A stretch of DNA of 64,000 bases from JACCTU01 sp963700495 (GTDB taxonomy: Bacteria > Actinomycetota > Thermoleophilia > Gaiellales > Gaiellaceae). Below are positions 18,299 through 27,552 of the stretch, piece by piece. The notes under the pieces are model-generated. The model saw only the letters and a list, made by a program, of their open reading frames with translations. It was not told where the DNA came from and ran no database searches. Where the stretch lies: NCBI GenBank assembly GCA_963700495.1, contig CAVOXT010000002.1:1-64000 (forward strand), in the 5' to 3' direction. Within the stretch, counting starts at the first letter, position 1. Each line of letters opens with the position of its first letter. Position numbers and translations under genes: made by a program.

Positions 18299-19916
18299 TT
18301 ACGGCGCGAACGTCAGGGTCGGCGCGATCACGACGTCGAGCAGCAGCGGCTCGCTCGCGCGTCGCGAGCGTGGGGACGACCTCGTCGAGCGCCGCCACGA
18401 GCTCGTCGTGCGTCGTCGATCGCGACGGGCCGGGCAGCCGAACCCGCGCGCGACCGCGGCGACGTCGACGTCGAAGCGCGGGCCACGGCGCCGTCCGCAC
18501 CGTGGCGCTCCGCGAGCCGGTCCATGATCGCGTAGCCGCCGTTCGAGAGGATCACGAAGAGCACGCCGGCGCCGTAGTGCACCGCGCTCCAGAGCGCCTG
18601 GATCCCGTAGAGCGACGACGCCGTCGCCGACGACCGCGACGACCGGGCGGTCCGGGCAGCGCCATGCGCAAGCCCGTCGCGCCGGCGAGCGCGAAGCCGA
18701 GGCCGCCCATCGCGGCGCTGAGGAAGCCGAGCGGCTCGCGCGCGAGCAGGCGGTCGTGCAGCTCGGGCCGGTCGACCGGCGCCTCCTCGACGACGATCGC
18801 CTCGCGCGGAAGCCGCTCTGCGAGCGCCGCGAGCACGTGCGCCGCGCGTGAGCGGCTCGCCCGGCGCCGGCGGTGCCGGCGGCGGGCGGCGACGCGAACT
18901 GCTGCGGCGGCGCGGTCTCGCGCTGCGGAAGCCGCGCGGCGAGCTCTCGGCAGACCGCCGCCGGCGGCGCGAGCACCGCGAGCTCGGCCGGGCTGCGGTG
19001 CAGCTCGTCGGGGTTGTCGCTCGATGACGGCGATCGCGCGTGCCCGCTCGGTGAAGCGCCCCCGGCGTGAACGGGGACTGGCGAAAGACCGGCGCGCCGA
19101 CGACGAGGATCGCGTCGTAGGGCGCGAGCTTCTCGCGCAGCCGCGGACGGTCGGCCGGCAGGAACGCCGGCGAAGAGCGCGTGGTCCTGCGGGAAGCCGG
19201 CGCGCGCGCCGAACGACTCCTGGAACACCGGTGCGACGAGGCGCTCCGCGAGCTCGACGAGCGCCGCCCACGTCGTCCGCGTCGTCGGCGCCCGCGCCGA
19301 CGACGAGCGCCGGCGCGCGCGCGTCGGCGAGAAACGCCGCGAGCTCGTCGACGGCGCCGGGATCGACGCGCCGCCGCGCGCAGGACGCGGCCGGCGGACG
19401 CGTCCTCGCGATCGGCGTCCACCGGCGCCCCCCAGTCGTCCATGGGCACGATCACGAGCGCCGGCCCGCGATGCGTCGCCGCCTCGTGCCAGGCGCGGTC
19501 GATCGCGCCCGGCACGTCCTGCGGCGCGAACGGGCTGATCGACCCACACCGGGTAGTCGCCGGCGAGCCCCACGAGACGCCCGGCGAGAAACGGCTCGAA
19601 CACGAGGTGGCGCCGGTCCTGCTGCCCGACGATGACGACGAGCGGCGCCCGGTTGACGCGTGCAGTCGCGAGCGCGCCGACGGCGTTGCCGAGCCCCGCG
19701 GTCGTGTGGAGGATCGCGAGCGCGGGCTCACCGCGCCCGATCGCCCAGCCGGTCGCGAGCCCGACGACCGACCCCTCGTGCAGGCCGAGCACGAAGCGAA
19801 AGTCGTCCGGCAAGCCCGGCGAGGAACGGCACCTCGGTCGAGCCGGGGTTCGCGAACAGCGTCGTCAGCCCGCGACGCCGGAAGACCTCGAACGTCGCTT
19901 CGCGGACGGTCTTCAG
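18299..19916 (-). CDS. mdlC: benzoylformate decarboxylase-like ThDP enzyme (frame broken)
   Basis: A thiamine-diphosphate decarboxylase of the benzoylformate group. The N-terminus reads KTVREATFEVFRRRGLTTLF and then ANPGSTEVPFLAGL, matching the MdlC NPGS-E-PF motif. The ThDP-activating Glu is in GLHEGSVVGLATGWAIGRGE, and APLVVIVGQQDRRHL follows. The cofactor motif VVAVVGDGVV continues as YGIQALWSAVHYGAGVLFVI and LSNGGYAIMDRLAERHGA. The likely reaction is (4-hydroxy)phenylglyoxylate to (4-hydroxy)benzaldehyde, which the nearby aldehyde dehydrogenase would oxidise. Many frame changes occur along the gene. The start appears to be CTG at 19916, overlapping the upstream stop as CTGA; no ATG, GTG or TTG is available in frame. 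Confidence 0.8.
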
Positions 19917-21068
19917 CCCCAGACTTCCTCCGCGACCTCGACGATCAGGCGCAGCTTCGCCCACTGCTCGTCCTCGGTGAGCGCGTTGCCCTCGACCGTC
20001 GAGGAGAAGCCGCACTGCGGCGAGAGGCAGAGCTGCTCGAGCGGCGCGTACTTCGACGCCTCCTCGATCCGCCGCTTCAGCTCGTCCTTCGACTCGAGCT
20101 CGCCGCGCTTCGTCGTCACGAGCCCGAGCACGACCTGCTTGTCGCCCTTCGGGCAGGAAGCGCAGCGGCTCGAAGCCGCCCGAGCGCTCGTCGTCCCACT
20201 CCATGAAGAAGCCGTCGACCTCGAGCTCGTTGAGCAGCGCCTCGGCGACGAAGTCGTAGCTGCCCTCGGCCGCCCACGAGGAGCGGAAGTTGCCACGGCA
20301 CATGTGCGTCGTGACGGTCATGCCCTCGGGCCGCGCCGGCGAGCGCCTCGTTGATGTGGTGGATGTACTCGACGTGCTGGCGCTCGGGGTCGCCGCCGAT
20401 CGAGCGCGATGTACTCGCGCTGGTGCGGGTCGTTCATGTACGCGAGGCTCGTGTCGTCGAACTGGAGGTAGGTGCAGCCGAGCTCGCCGAGCCGCCGCAC
20501 CTGCTCGCGGTAGGCGGCGGTGAGGTCGGCCCAGAACGCGTCGAGGTCCGGGTAGACCGCCGGGTCGATCGCCGCCTTGCCGCCGCGGTAGTGGACCATG
20601 CTCGGCGACGGGATCGTCAGCTTCGGGACGGTCGTCGTCACCGTCTCCTGGAGGAAGCTGAAGTCGTCGCCGAAGATCGTCTTCGAGACGCCGAGCTTTC
20701 CGTCGACGTGCAGGGCGGCCGGCGTGAACTCGATGTCGCCGTCCTCGTTGTGGAACTTGACGGCGATGTGCCCGGCCTCCTGCGTGATGCCGTCGAGCTG
20801 GTAGATGAAGTCCATGTGCCACGACGCGCGGCGGAACTCGCCGTCGGTCGCCGACTGGAGCCCGATCTCCTCCTGCTTGCGCACGACGTCGCGGATCGCG
20901 TCGTCCTCGACGCGCGCGGAGCGCCTCCGCGTCGATCTGGCCGGCGGCGAAGTCGGCGCGCGCCTGGAGCAGCGCGGGCGGGCGGAGCAGGCTGCCGACG
21001 TGGTCGGCGCGGAACGGCGGCTTCGTCCGACGCGCTGTCGCGTTGGCGATCTGCGTTTCCTGCTGCAT
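19913..21068 (-). CDS. cobalamin-independent methionine synthase-like methyltransferase (frame broken)
   Basis: About 380 residues related to the C-terminal half of MetE (YxjG/YxjH-like), which transfers methyl groups through a zinc-thiolate. It begins MQQETQIANATARRTKPPFR, then ADHVGSLLRPPALLQARADF. It continues with EIGLQSATDGEFRRASWHMD and LGCTYLQFDDTSLAYMND. Zinc ligands are visible in TVTTHMCRGNFRSSWA (His and Cys) and QLCLSPQCGFSSTVEG (Cys). Frame changes occur near 20925, 20400, 20330 and 20150. Stand-alone members often act on substrates other than homocysteine. Coupling to the decarboxylase suggests a role in the same pathway, for instance on a methoxylated aromatic, but this is speculative. 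Confidence 0.72.
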
Positions 21069-21111
21069 CGTCCCTCCTCTGCCCGTTTGCCGGTTGTCAG
21101 GGGAAGCTATC

Positions 21112-21846
21112 TCAAGCGGCGAGCAGGCCCCCGTCGATCACGAAGGCGGCGCCGGTGACGTAGTCCGCGTCGTCGGAGGCCAGGTAGACGATCGCCTTGG
21201 CGACCTCCTCCGGACGGCCGAGCCGGCCCATCGGCTGACGCGCGACGAGCGCCTCGCGGGCAGCGGCCGGATCGTCGGTCCCGTCGAGCAGACGGGCCAC
21301 CCACGGCGAGTCGATCGTCCCGGGACACACGCAGTTGCAGCGAACGCCGGTGCCCGCGTACTGCACCGCCACCTGCTTGGTGAAGCTGACGACCGCACCC
21401 TTGCTCGCGCAGTACGCCGCCCGGTCGGGCAACCCGACGAGCCCTGCTGCGGACGCCGTGTTCACGATCGCGCCGCGGCCGGCCGCGAGCATGTGAGGCA
21501 GCGCGAACTTCGTGCCGAGGAAGACACCGCGGGTGTTGACGGCGAAGACGTGGTCCCACTCGTCGACGCTGCACGAGACCGGGTCCGCCGTCGACGCCAC
21601 GCCCGCGTTGTTGCAGAGGACGTCGAGCCGGCCCGTCTCGTCGATTGCAAACGCGATCAGCCGCTCGACGTCCTGCGCCGACGAGACGTCGCACGCGCGC
21701 GCGTGACACCCGTCCGGGACGCCGCTCTCCTCGAGATCCGCTCCGACGACGACCGCACCTTCTTCCAGGAACAGCCGCGCTGCCTCCGCGCCGATGCCGG
21801 ACCCTGCACCGGTGATGACGACGGTGCGCCCGGCGAAGCGAGTCAC
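21112..21846 (-). CDS. short-chain dehydrogenase/reductase
   Basis: An intact 244-residue SDR. The cofactor motif is VVITGAGSGIGAEAARLFLE, with an Asp at the end of the second strand (VVVGADLEESG) that suggests NAD preference. The NNAG motif is VLCNNAGVAS, and the catalytic Ser-Tyr-Lys set lies in NTASAAGLVG and AYCASKGAVVSFTKQ. The tail GAAFVIDGGLLAA is standard. The GTG start overlaps the epimerase stop (GTGA), so a sugar or polyol substrate is plausible. The substrate cannot be read from sequence. Confidence 0.85.
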   Translation of the reverse strand: MTRFAGRTVVITGAGSGIGAEAARLFLEEGAVVVGADLEESGVPDGCHARACDVSSAQDVERLIAFAIDETGRLDVLCNNAGVASTADPVSCSVDEWDHVFAVNTRGVFLGTKFALPHMLAAGRGAIVNTASAAGLVGLPDRAAYCASKGAVVSFTKQVAVQYAGTGVRCNCVCPGTIDSPWVARLLDGTDDPAAAREALVARQPMGRLGRPEEVAKAIVYLASDDADYVTGAAFVIDGGLLAA

Positions 21847-22727
21847 GTGCGCGACCCTATCGACTCGCCGCGCGGCGACCACGTCCACGACTGCGTGATC
21901 GCGAGCCGCTCTCCGGGCTCGAGCGTCGCGAGCCCTGTGTCCACGCCTTCGGTCTCGAGCTTCGGCGCGTCGGGCCAGGCTGTCTGCGGCTCGACGCAGA
22001 TCGCGCCGTCCGGCGAATACACAACGACGGCGCGCGTCCGCGACGAGAAGTCGATGCGGAGCTCGAGGTCGCTCCATTCGAGCGTCGCAGGTGGAGCCAC
22101 GCCGACGTAGCAGTCGTCGAGGTGCCGCAAGCCGACCGCAGCGCCGTCGAGCACCCGTGCCCCGTCGATCTCTTCGACCCGGCCGGTCGGGAGCATGTCG
22201 ACGAGCTCGAGGACTCCGTCTGCCGCGACGGTGACAGCGATGTCGTCTCCAGGCGGGCGTGTGAACCACGGATGCCAGCCCGCGGCGGCCGGCATTCGCT
22301 CGTCGCCGGCGACGACCTCGAGCGTGCACTCGAGCTCGCCCTCGCCGAGCACGATGCGATGGCGCACCGACCCACCGAAGGGCCAGCCGACGGAATCGAG
22401 GTCGACCGCAGCCTCGAAGACGTGGTCGTCTCCCGGGACCAGCGTCCACGGCGTGTCGTACACGAGCCCGTGAATCGCGTGCCCGTCGAGGTTCGGCTCG
22501 AACGAGAGCGTGCGCCCCTCCCAGGGCAGCAGGCCGCGCCCCAGCCGCCCGACCCAGGGCGCCATCACGAACATCCCGGAGTAGATCGCCGGCAGGGCGA
22601 CGCCCGGGTCGAGCGGCTGCGTCACGACCCGCTCGCGACCTCCGAGGACTGCCGAGACGACCTTCGTGCCGCGCTCGAGATCGACGAGCACCCGATCGGC
22701 ACCGTTCACGAGCGAGTGGACTGCCAC
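21843..22727 (-). CDS. aldose 1-epimerase family protein
   Basis: A 294-residue mutarotase-like protein that would interconvert sugar anomers. Supporting motifs are MAPWVGRLGRGLLPWEGRTL (the conserved N-R region), LDGHAIHGLVYDTPWTLV (catalytic His), AAAGWHPWFTRP (second His) and ICVEPQTAWPDAP (catalytic Glu in the VEP motif). The frame is intact. GTG 22727 is the start. It is the first gene of a pair with the SDR and diverges from the GH4 gene across a 158-base promoter region. Confidence 0.85.
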   Translation of the reverse strand: MAVHSLVNGADRVLVDLERGTKVVSAVLGGRERVVTQPLDPGVALPAIYSGMFVMAPWVGRLGRGLLPWEGRTLSFEPNLDGHAIHGLVYDTPWTLVPGDDHVFEAAVDLDSVGWPFGGSVRHRIVLGEGELECTLEVVAGDERMPAAAGWHPWFTRPPGDDIAVTVAADGVLELVDMLPTGRVEEIDGARVLDGAAVGLRHLDDCYVGVAPPATLEWSDLELRIDFSSRTRAVVVYSPDGAICVEPQTAWPDAPKLETEGVDTGLATLEPGERLAITQSWTWSPRGESIGSRT

Positions 22728-22797
22728 GCCTCAACCTACCGCGCTCAGCCTGCCGCGGTCGGTCGCTCCCGCCGGTCGAGGCACGAGCGCTGCTCCG

Positions 22798-22857
22798 TCG
22801 GCGAGATCCCGACCGGTCCTCCTCGGATCTCGCTCTGACCTCGGCGAGAATCCCGAC
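22798..22857. repeat. two imperfect direct repeats in the GH4 promoter region
   Basis: TCGGCGAGATCCCGA (22798-22812) recurs as TCGGCGAGAATCCCGA (22841-22856). Each copy contains TCGG and CCGA as inverted half-sites, 7 or 8 bases apart. The pair lies between the divergent epimerase and GH4 genes, 30-90 bases before the GH4 ATG, where a sugar-responsive regulator could bind. No regulator gene is adjacent. Confidence 0.35.
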
Positions 22858-22885
22858 AACTGTGTCCTCTCGATCGGGTGGAGGG

Positions 22886-24134
22886 ATGAAGGTCGCGGTC
22901 ATCGGTGCCGGTTCGACGTACACGCCCGAGCTCGTCTCCGGGCTCGCTCGCGACCGTGAGCTCCTCGACGTGCACGAGCTTGCGCTGCACGACATCGACG
23001 CGGAGCGCCGCGACGTCGTCGGTGCGCTCGCCGAACGGATGCTCGTGCGCGGCGGCTATGCAGGAAGGCTCGTCGTCACCGACGACCTCGCCCGCACCCT
23101 CGACGGCGCCGACTTCGTGCTCGTGCAGATCAGAGTCGGCGGCCAGGCCGCGCGGCTGCTCGACGAGACGTTCCCGCTCGCGTGCGGCTGCATCGGGCAG
23201 GAGACGACCGGCGCCGGCGGGCTCGCGAAGGCGCTCCGGACCGTGCCGGTCGTGCTCGAGATCGCGGACGAAGTGCGCCGACGTGCGAATTCGGGCGCGT
23301 GGATCGTCGACTTCACGAACCCCGTGGGAATCGTCACCCGGGCGCTGCTCGACGCCGGGCATCGCGCGGTCGGGCTCTGCAACATCGCGATCGGGTTCCA
23401 GCGCCGGTTCGCCGGGCTACTCGGCGTCGCCCCCGAGCAGGTGATCGTCGACCAGGTCGGGCTGAACCACCTGAGCTGGGTTCGCGCCGCCCTGCTCGAC
23501 GGCCGCGACGTCCTGCCGGAGCTGATCGCCGAGCACGGCGACGACCTCGCGGAGCACTCGAACATGCCGCGGCGACTGATCGAGGAGCTCGGCGCCGTCC
23601 CGTCGTCCTACCTGCACTACTACTACGCGCACGACGAGGTGCTCGCGGAGCAGCTCGACGGCGTCCCGCGCGCCGCGGTCGTCGCCGAGCTCGAGCGCGA
23701 GCTGTTCGAGCTGTACCGCGACCCGACGCTGAACGAGAAGCCCGCGCTGCTCGAGCAACGCGGCGGTGCGTTCTACAGCGAGGCCGCGCTCGGCCTCGTG
23801 CGGTCGCTCGTGTCCGGTGACGGCAGCGTGCACGTCGTCGATCTCCGCAACGGCGACACGGTCGCAGGACTCGCGCCCGACGACGTGGTCGAGGTGCCGC
23901 GCACGGATCGAGCACGGCGGCCCGGTCGCGCTCCCGCAGGCTCCCGTCGCGCCCGAGCTGCTCGGGCTGATGCAGCACGTGAGCGCGTACGAACGGCTCG
24001 CCGCGCTCGCGGCGACGAGCGGCGACGACTCGGCGCTCGTGAAGAAGGCGCTTCTCACACATCCGCTGATCGCCCAGTACGAGGTCTCGGAGGAGCTCGT
24101 CGAGCGGCTGCTCTCCCCGGTGGACGCGGCATGA
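22886..24134 (+). CDS. GH4 family 6-phospho-beta-glucosidase-like enzyme
   Basis: A family 4 glycoside hydrolase, which uses NAD+ and a divalent metal for redox-assisted cleavage of (6-phospho)glycosides. The Rossmann start is MKVAVIGAGSTYTPELVSGL. Metal and cofactor motifs follow: VDFTNPVGIVTRALLD, VGLCNIAIGFQRRF (Cys) and DQVGLNHLSWVRAALL (His). About 415 residues, as in LicH/BglT. One surplus base near 23902 moves the frame at VEVP/ARIEHGGPVALPQ. ATG 22886 is preceded by GGTGGAGGG. It is coupled to the kinase gene by ATGA. Confidence 0.87.
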
Positions 24135-25132
24135 GCGGTGTCGCCGTCCTCGCCTTCGACGGCGGCAACTCGAAGACCGACGTCGCGCTCGTCGGCGCCG
24201 ACGGGGCGCTGCTCGCCCACGCGCGCGGCCCGGCCAGCTCGCCGCACCAGCTCGGCCCCGGGCCCGCGCTCGACGTGCTCGACGGGCTCCTCGACGAGGC
24301 GGTCGGACTGGCCGGGCTTCAACGCGACGGCGAGGTCGTCGCTGACGTCGCACAGATCCTCCTCGCCGGCGTCGACTTTCCCTCCGAGGAGGAGCACCTG
24401 CGAGAGCTGGCGGGCAGGCGGCGCTGGGGTGGACGGACGAACGTCGGCAACGACACGTTCGCGGTGCTCCGCGCCGGGACCGAGCGCGGCTGGGGCGTCG
24501 CCGTCACGTGCGGCGCGGGGATCAACTGCGTCGGCGTCGCGCCCGACGGCCGGCACGTTCGCTTCCCGGCGCTCGGGCCGATCACGGGCGACTGGGGCGG
24601 CGGGTACGACGTCGGGCTGGCAGCGCTCTACGCAGCAGCCCGAAGCGAGGACGGACGCGGGCCGTCGACGTCGCTCGAGCGTGCCGTCCCCACCCACTTC
24701 GGGCTCGACCGGCCGAGCGAGGTCGGCGAGGCGATCCACACGAGACGCATCAGCGACCGCCGCCTCGTCGAGCTCGCGCGGCTCGTCTTTGCCGAGGCGC
24801 CGAAGGACGCGGAGGCGGCACGGATCGTCGATCGACTCGCAGACGAGGTCGTCGCACTCGCGCGCGCGGCGCTCACCCGTCTCGAGCTCACCGACGAGCA
24901 CGTCGAGGTCATCCTCGGCGGCGGACTCCTCCGGGCGGGCGACGCCCGGTTGATCGCCGGGATCGAGGCCGGCCTGCGCGCAGTGGGTCCTCGGATCGTC
25001 GTGCACCCGACCGCGTCCCCGGCAATCGTCGGCGCCGTGCTTCTCGGCCTCGACGAGCTCGGCGCCGGCGCGGACGCGCAGGCGCGCCTGCGCCGGGAAC
25101 TCGGCTCGGCGGTGGAGCAGCTCGACGGCTGA
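24131..25132 (+). CDS. BadF/BadG-type ATPase, N-acetylglucosamine kinase-like
   Basis: A 333-residue ASKHA-fold kinase of the BadF/BadG/BcrA/BcrD family, which includes eukaryotic-type GlcNAc kinase. The phosphate motif is VLAFDGGNSKTDVALVGADG, and the middle reads VAVTCGAGINCVGVAPDG and GPITGDWGGGYDVGLAALYA, with a second nucleotide motif EVILGGGLLRAGDARL. The frame is intact. ATGA overlap with the GH4 gene indicates that it phosphorylates the sugar handled there, perhaps GlcNAc or glucose. Confidence 0.82.
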   Translation: MSGVAVLAFDGGNSKTDVALVGADGALLAHARGPASSPHQLGPGPALDVLDGLLDEAVGLAGLQRDGEVVADVAQILLAGVDFPSEEEHLRELAGRRRWGGRTNVGNDTFAVLRAGTERGWGVAVTCGAGINCVGVAPDGRHVRFPALGPITGDWGGGYDVGLAALYAAARSEDGRGPSTSLERAVPTHFGLDRPSEVGEAIHTRRISDRRLVELARLVFAEAPKDAEAARIVDRLADEVVALARAALTRLELTDEHVEVILGGGLLRAGDARLIAGIEAGLRAVGPRIVVHPTASPAIVGAVLLGLDELGAGADAQARLRRELGSAVEQLDG

Positions 25133-25200
25133 CGTCCGGTTCCTCCAGGCGGATTGCTCAGCCTCGAGCGGGAGAGCCGTGTCGAGGGAAGCCTAGAGGG

Positions 25201-25620
25201 TCAGCGCCCGTGGGCGGTCGAGCCGACACGAAGCCTGACCAAGGCGAGCACAGCCATCGCGGTCGCGACGACGTCGCTCGCGAGACACCAGTCGCAGAAC
25301 GCACCGATCACGCGCGCCTGGAGATAGAAGAGGTAGACGCCGAAGGCGAGCCCTCCGAGCGCGAGCACCACGTTGCCGAGCCGGGCAGCTTCGCCGCGCG
25401 CGACCACCGTCGCGAGCAGCGCGACGTAGGCGGCGAGGCCGAACGCGGCGATCGGGACGCCGAACGCCTCGGAGTACCGGGAGTTCTGAACCGTCTCGCA
25501 TCCTCCGCCGGAGCAGAGCGGGACGGAGCCGTTCGCCCGCACATAGAGGAGATACGACGTGATCGCGGCACCGACCAGCGCCAGCGCAGCCGAAGCCAGA
25601 CGAACCGAGCGCTCGTTCAT
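25201..25620 (-). CDS. vitamin K epoxide reductase (VKOR) family protein
   Basis: A 139-residue membrane protein with four or five helices. It re-oxidises DsbA-like proteins at the expense of menaquinone, replacing DsbB in actinobacteria. The outer cysteines are in LCSGGGCETVQNSRYSEAFG and the active-site CXXC is in GAFCDWCLASDVVATAM. Its ATG overlaps the stop of the DsbA-like gene (ATGA), so the electron donor and acceptor are made together. Confidence 0.9.
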   Translation of the reverse strand: MNERSVRLASAALALVGAAITSYLLYVRANGSVPLCSGGGCETVQNSRYSEAFGVPIAAFGLAAYVALLATVVARGEAARLGNVVLALGGLAFGVYLFYLQARVIGAFCDWCLASDVVATAMAVLALVRLRVGSTAHGR

Positions 25621-26300
25621 CCGTTGAGCAGCGCGTCGATCGCCGGCCGGATCCCCTCCGGGCCGAGTGACCGGAGCACGACGAGCTCGAGCTTGCCGCC
25701 GGTCAGCCCCAGCTGGAACGCGGGCGTTCCGTGCACGCCGGCCGCCTGTGCAGCGGCGCTCGACTGCGCGAGCTCGCGGTCGACCGACGCATCGTCCCGC
25801 CGGTCGCGCAACTCGCCGGCGTCGAGCCCCGCCTCTGCCGCGATCCGGTCGACGAGCTCGTCCGTGACCCAGCCGGAGTTCTCGGCTCCCTGACCTTGGT
25901 AGAGCCCGTCGAGGACCTGCCAGAGACGATCGTGCCGGCCCGCGGCCACCGTCGTGCGAAGCGCCTCGTCGGAGTCCGGCCCGATGAACGCCAGCCCGCG
26001 GAAGACGATCCTGAGCTTGCCGGTGCGAACGTAGTCCGAGACGAGCGTGGGCAGCGTCCGCAGCGACCACTCCGCACAGAACGGGCACTGGAGGTCCGCG
26101 TACTCGACGAGCGTCACCGGCGCGTCGTTCCGCCCGAGCGCGAGCCCGTCCTGGGGAATTCCGTCGAACAGGCTCGAGACCGGCGAGGTCGCCGCCGGCT
26201 GCTCGGGCTCGCGCGCGCCCAACCGGCTGACGCCGACGAGCGACGCTGCGAGTAGACCCGCGCCGACGAGGGCGATCAGCAGCCGCGCTCTCGAGGTCAA
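25617..26300 (-). CDS. DsbA-like thiol-disulfide oxidoreductase
   Basis: A 227-residue secreted thioredoxin-fold protein. The N-terminal signal or anchor is ARLLIALVGAGLLAASLVGV. The active site CPFC lies in VEYADLQCPFCAEWSLRTLP and the cis-Pro loop is AAGVHGTPAFQLGL. It would form disulfides in exported proteins, then be re-oxidised by VKOR encoded next. The start is TTG at 26300, overlapping the nirK-like stop as TTGA. The context suggests it serves the exported copper enzyme, although it may act generally. Confidence 0.88.
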   Translation of the reverse strand: MTSRARLLIALVGAGLLAASLVGVSRLGAREPEQPAATSPVSSLFDGIPQDGLALGRNDAPVTLVEYADLQCPFCAEWSLRTLPTLVSDYVRTGKLRIVFRGLAFIGPDSDEALRTTVAAGRHDRLWQVLDGLYQGQGAENSGWVTDELVDRIAAEAGLDAGELRDRRDDASVDRELAQSSAAAQAAGVHGTPAFQLGLTGGKLELVVLRSLGPEGIRPAIDALLNG

Positions 26301-27388
26301 TGCGACATCGTGCCTTTGACGTCGCCGACCTTGAGCAGGCCGACCTGGCCGAGATCGACGTGCGCAAACGCATGGCTGACGAACGGGTACAGGCCGGGCT
26401 GGTCGATCTTGACGTCGAAGACCCCGCCGCCGCCGGCGGGTACGCCGACGGTCTGGACGCCGCGCTGGAACGTCGACATGTCGGCGTTCACCCAGGCGCG
26501 GTCGAAGATCGTCCCGACGATGTGGAAGTTCGTGTCGAGCGTCGGCCCAGCCGCGACGACCCAGAATCGGACCGTGTCGCCCGGGTCAGCCTCGAGCGGA
26601 TGCGTGACGTACTGGTTCGCGTAGCCGTTGAACGTCGTCCAGTCGGGCGCGGTCGCCCGCGCCTTCGCCATGTCGAGGCTCGCAGGCTGGCCGATTCCGT
26701 CGCCGTTCAAGTACCACTCGCTCGCGACGAGGACGTACTCTCGGTCCGCCTTCGGCAGCGCCTTCGTCGGGCTGACGACGATCGCGCCGTACATTCCGTT
26801 CGCGATGTGCGCGAGCACCGGCTTCGTGCCGCAGTGGTACATGAACACGCCCGGGTCGGACGCCTTGAAGCGAAACGTGAACGACTCGCCCGGCTGGACG
26901 TCGCGGAACGCGATGTTCGGCGCAATCCGTGCGGCGTGAAAGTCGATCGAGTGCGGGATCGAGCCGCCGTTCGTGAGCGTCATCTCGACGGTCTGTCCCT
27001 GGCGTACGTGAACGACCGGGCCCGGCGCGCCGTGTCCGTCGAACGCCCACATGTTGTACGTGACGCCGGGAGCGATCTCGACCGCCATGTCCTTCATCGT
27101 CATGTGCACCTTCGCGACGTCCCCGGCCTGAAGCGGCGGGAGTGCAGCGTCGCGCGCCTTGTGAGCCTTTGCCAGCTCGTCGGCGTTCTCGGGCACCTGG
27201 CCCACGAAGCTCGCAAGCGGAAGCGCGACGTTGTGGTCGGCGTGGTCTGCTGCGGCGGCCGTTGAGACAACGGCTTGCGCGTCGTCGTCGGAACGCGAGG
27301 CGGCCATCGAGTCCAGCGAGAACATGACTGCGGTCCCCGACGCAACCAGGGTGATCAGCACGACTGCAAAGAACGCCTTCAAGACCAT
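26297..27388 (-). CDS. nirK: copper nitrite reductase-like multicopper protein
   Basis: A 363-residue two-cupredoxin protein with an N-terminal anchor (KAFFAVVLITLVASGTAVMF). Type 1 copper ligands are in IPHSIDFHAARI and FMYHCGTKPVLAHIANGMYG (Cys, His, Met). The type 2 histidines are the second His of HSIDFHAA, the His of MYHC, and DTNFHIVGTIFDRAW from the second domain. The catalytic Asp (IDFHAA) and a candidate for the second catalytic His (YVTHPLEADPGDT) are present, so nitrite reduction to NO is plausible. A longer frame runs upstream to 27481, but ATG 27388 has a GGAGGAG and starts at the anchor. It heads an operon with dsbA and VKOR and diverges from the sensor kinase. Confidence 0.8.
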   Translation of the reverse strand: MVLKAFFAVVLITLVASGTAVMFSLDSMAASRSDDDAQAVVSTAAAADHADHNVALPLASFVGQVPENADELAKAHKARDAALPPLQAGDVAKVHMTMKDMAVEIAPGVTYNMWAFDGHGAPGPVVHVRQGQTVEMTLTNGGSIPHSIDFHAARIAPNIAFRDVQPGESFTFRFKASDPGVFMYHCGTKPVLAHIANGMYGAIVVSPTKALPKADREYVLVASEWYLNGDGIGQPASLDMAKARATAPDWTTFNGYANQYVTHPLEADPGDTVRFWVVAAGPTLDTNFHIVGTIFDRAWVNADMSTFQRGVQTVGVPAGGGGVFDVKIDQPGLYPFVSHAFAHVDLGQVGLLKVGDVKGTMSH

Positions 27389-27410
27389 CGCGCGACTCCT
27401 CCACTCGGTA

Positions 27411-27422
27411 GTTGGCCCCAAC
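27411..27422. promoter_or_regulatory. short palindrome upstream of nirK
   Basis: GTTGG-CC-CCAAC is a perfect 5-2-5 inverted repeat 23 bases upstream of the nirK ATG, in the nirK/kinase divergent promoter. It could be an operator for a nitric-oxide or nitrite-sensing regulator. No such regulator is encoded nearby. Confidence 0.3.
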
Positions 27423-27470
27423 GTAGGCGCGTCCGCCCCCCATCGAATCGGTCGGTCCACGGAGGACAGG

Positions 27471-27485
27471 TGCGGGAACACCGCA
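27471..27485. promoter_or_regulatory. TGCGG-N5-CCGCA inverted repeat, copy 1
   Basis: TGCGG-GAACA-CCGCA lies in the 176-base gap between nirK and the sensor kinase gene, 80 bases before the kinase ATG. The same architecture is found at 47377-47391 (exact), 47772-47786 (one arm mismatch) and 59342-59359 (six-base spacer). A self-regulating site for the LuxR-type regulator encoded downstream is proposed. Confidence 0.4.
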
Positions 27486-27552
27486 AGAACCGCGCGACGG
27501 TCTGCCGATGGCGCGCAGGGCAGGCCGTCCGGGGCGCCCTCTGTCGTTCCCC

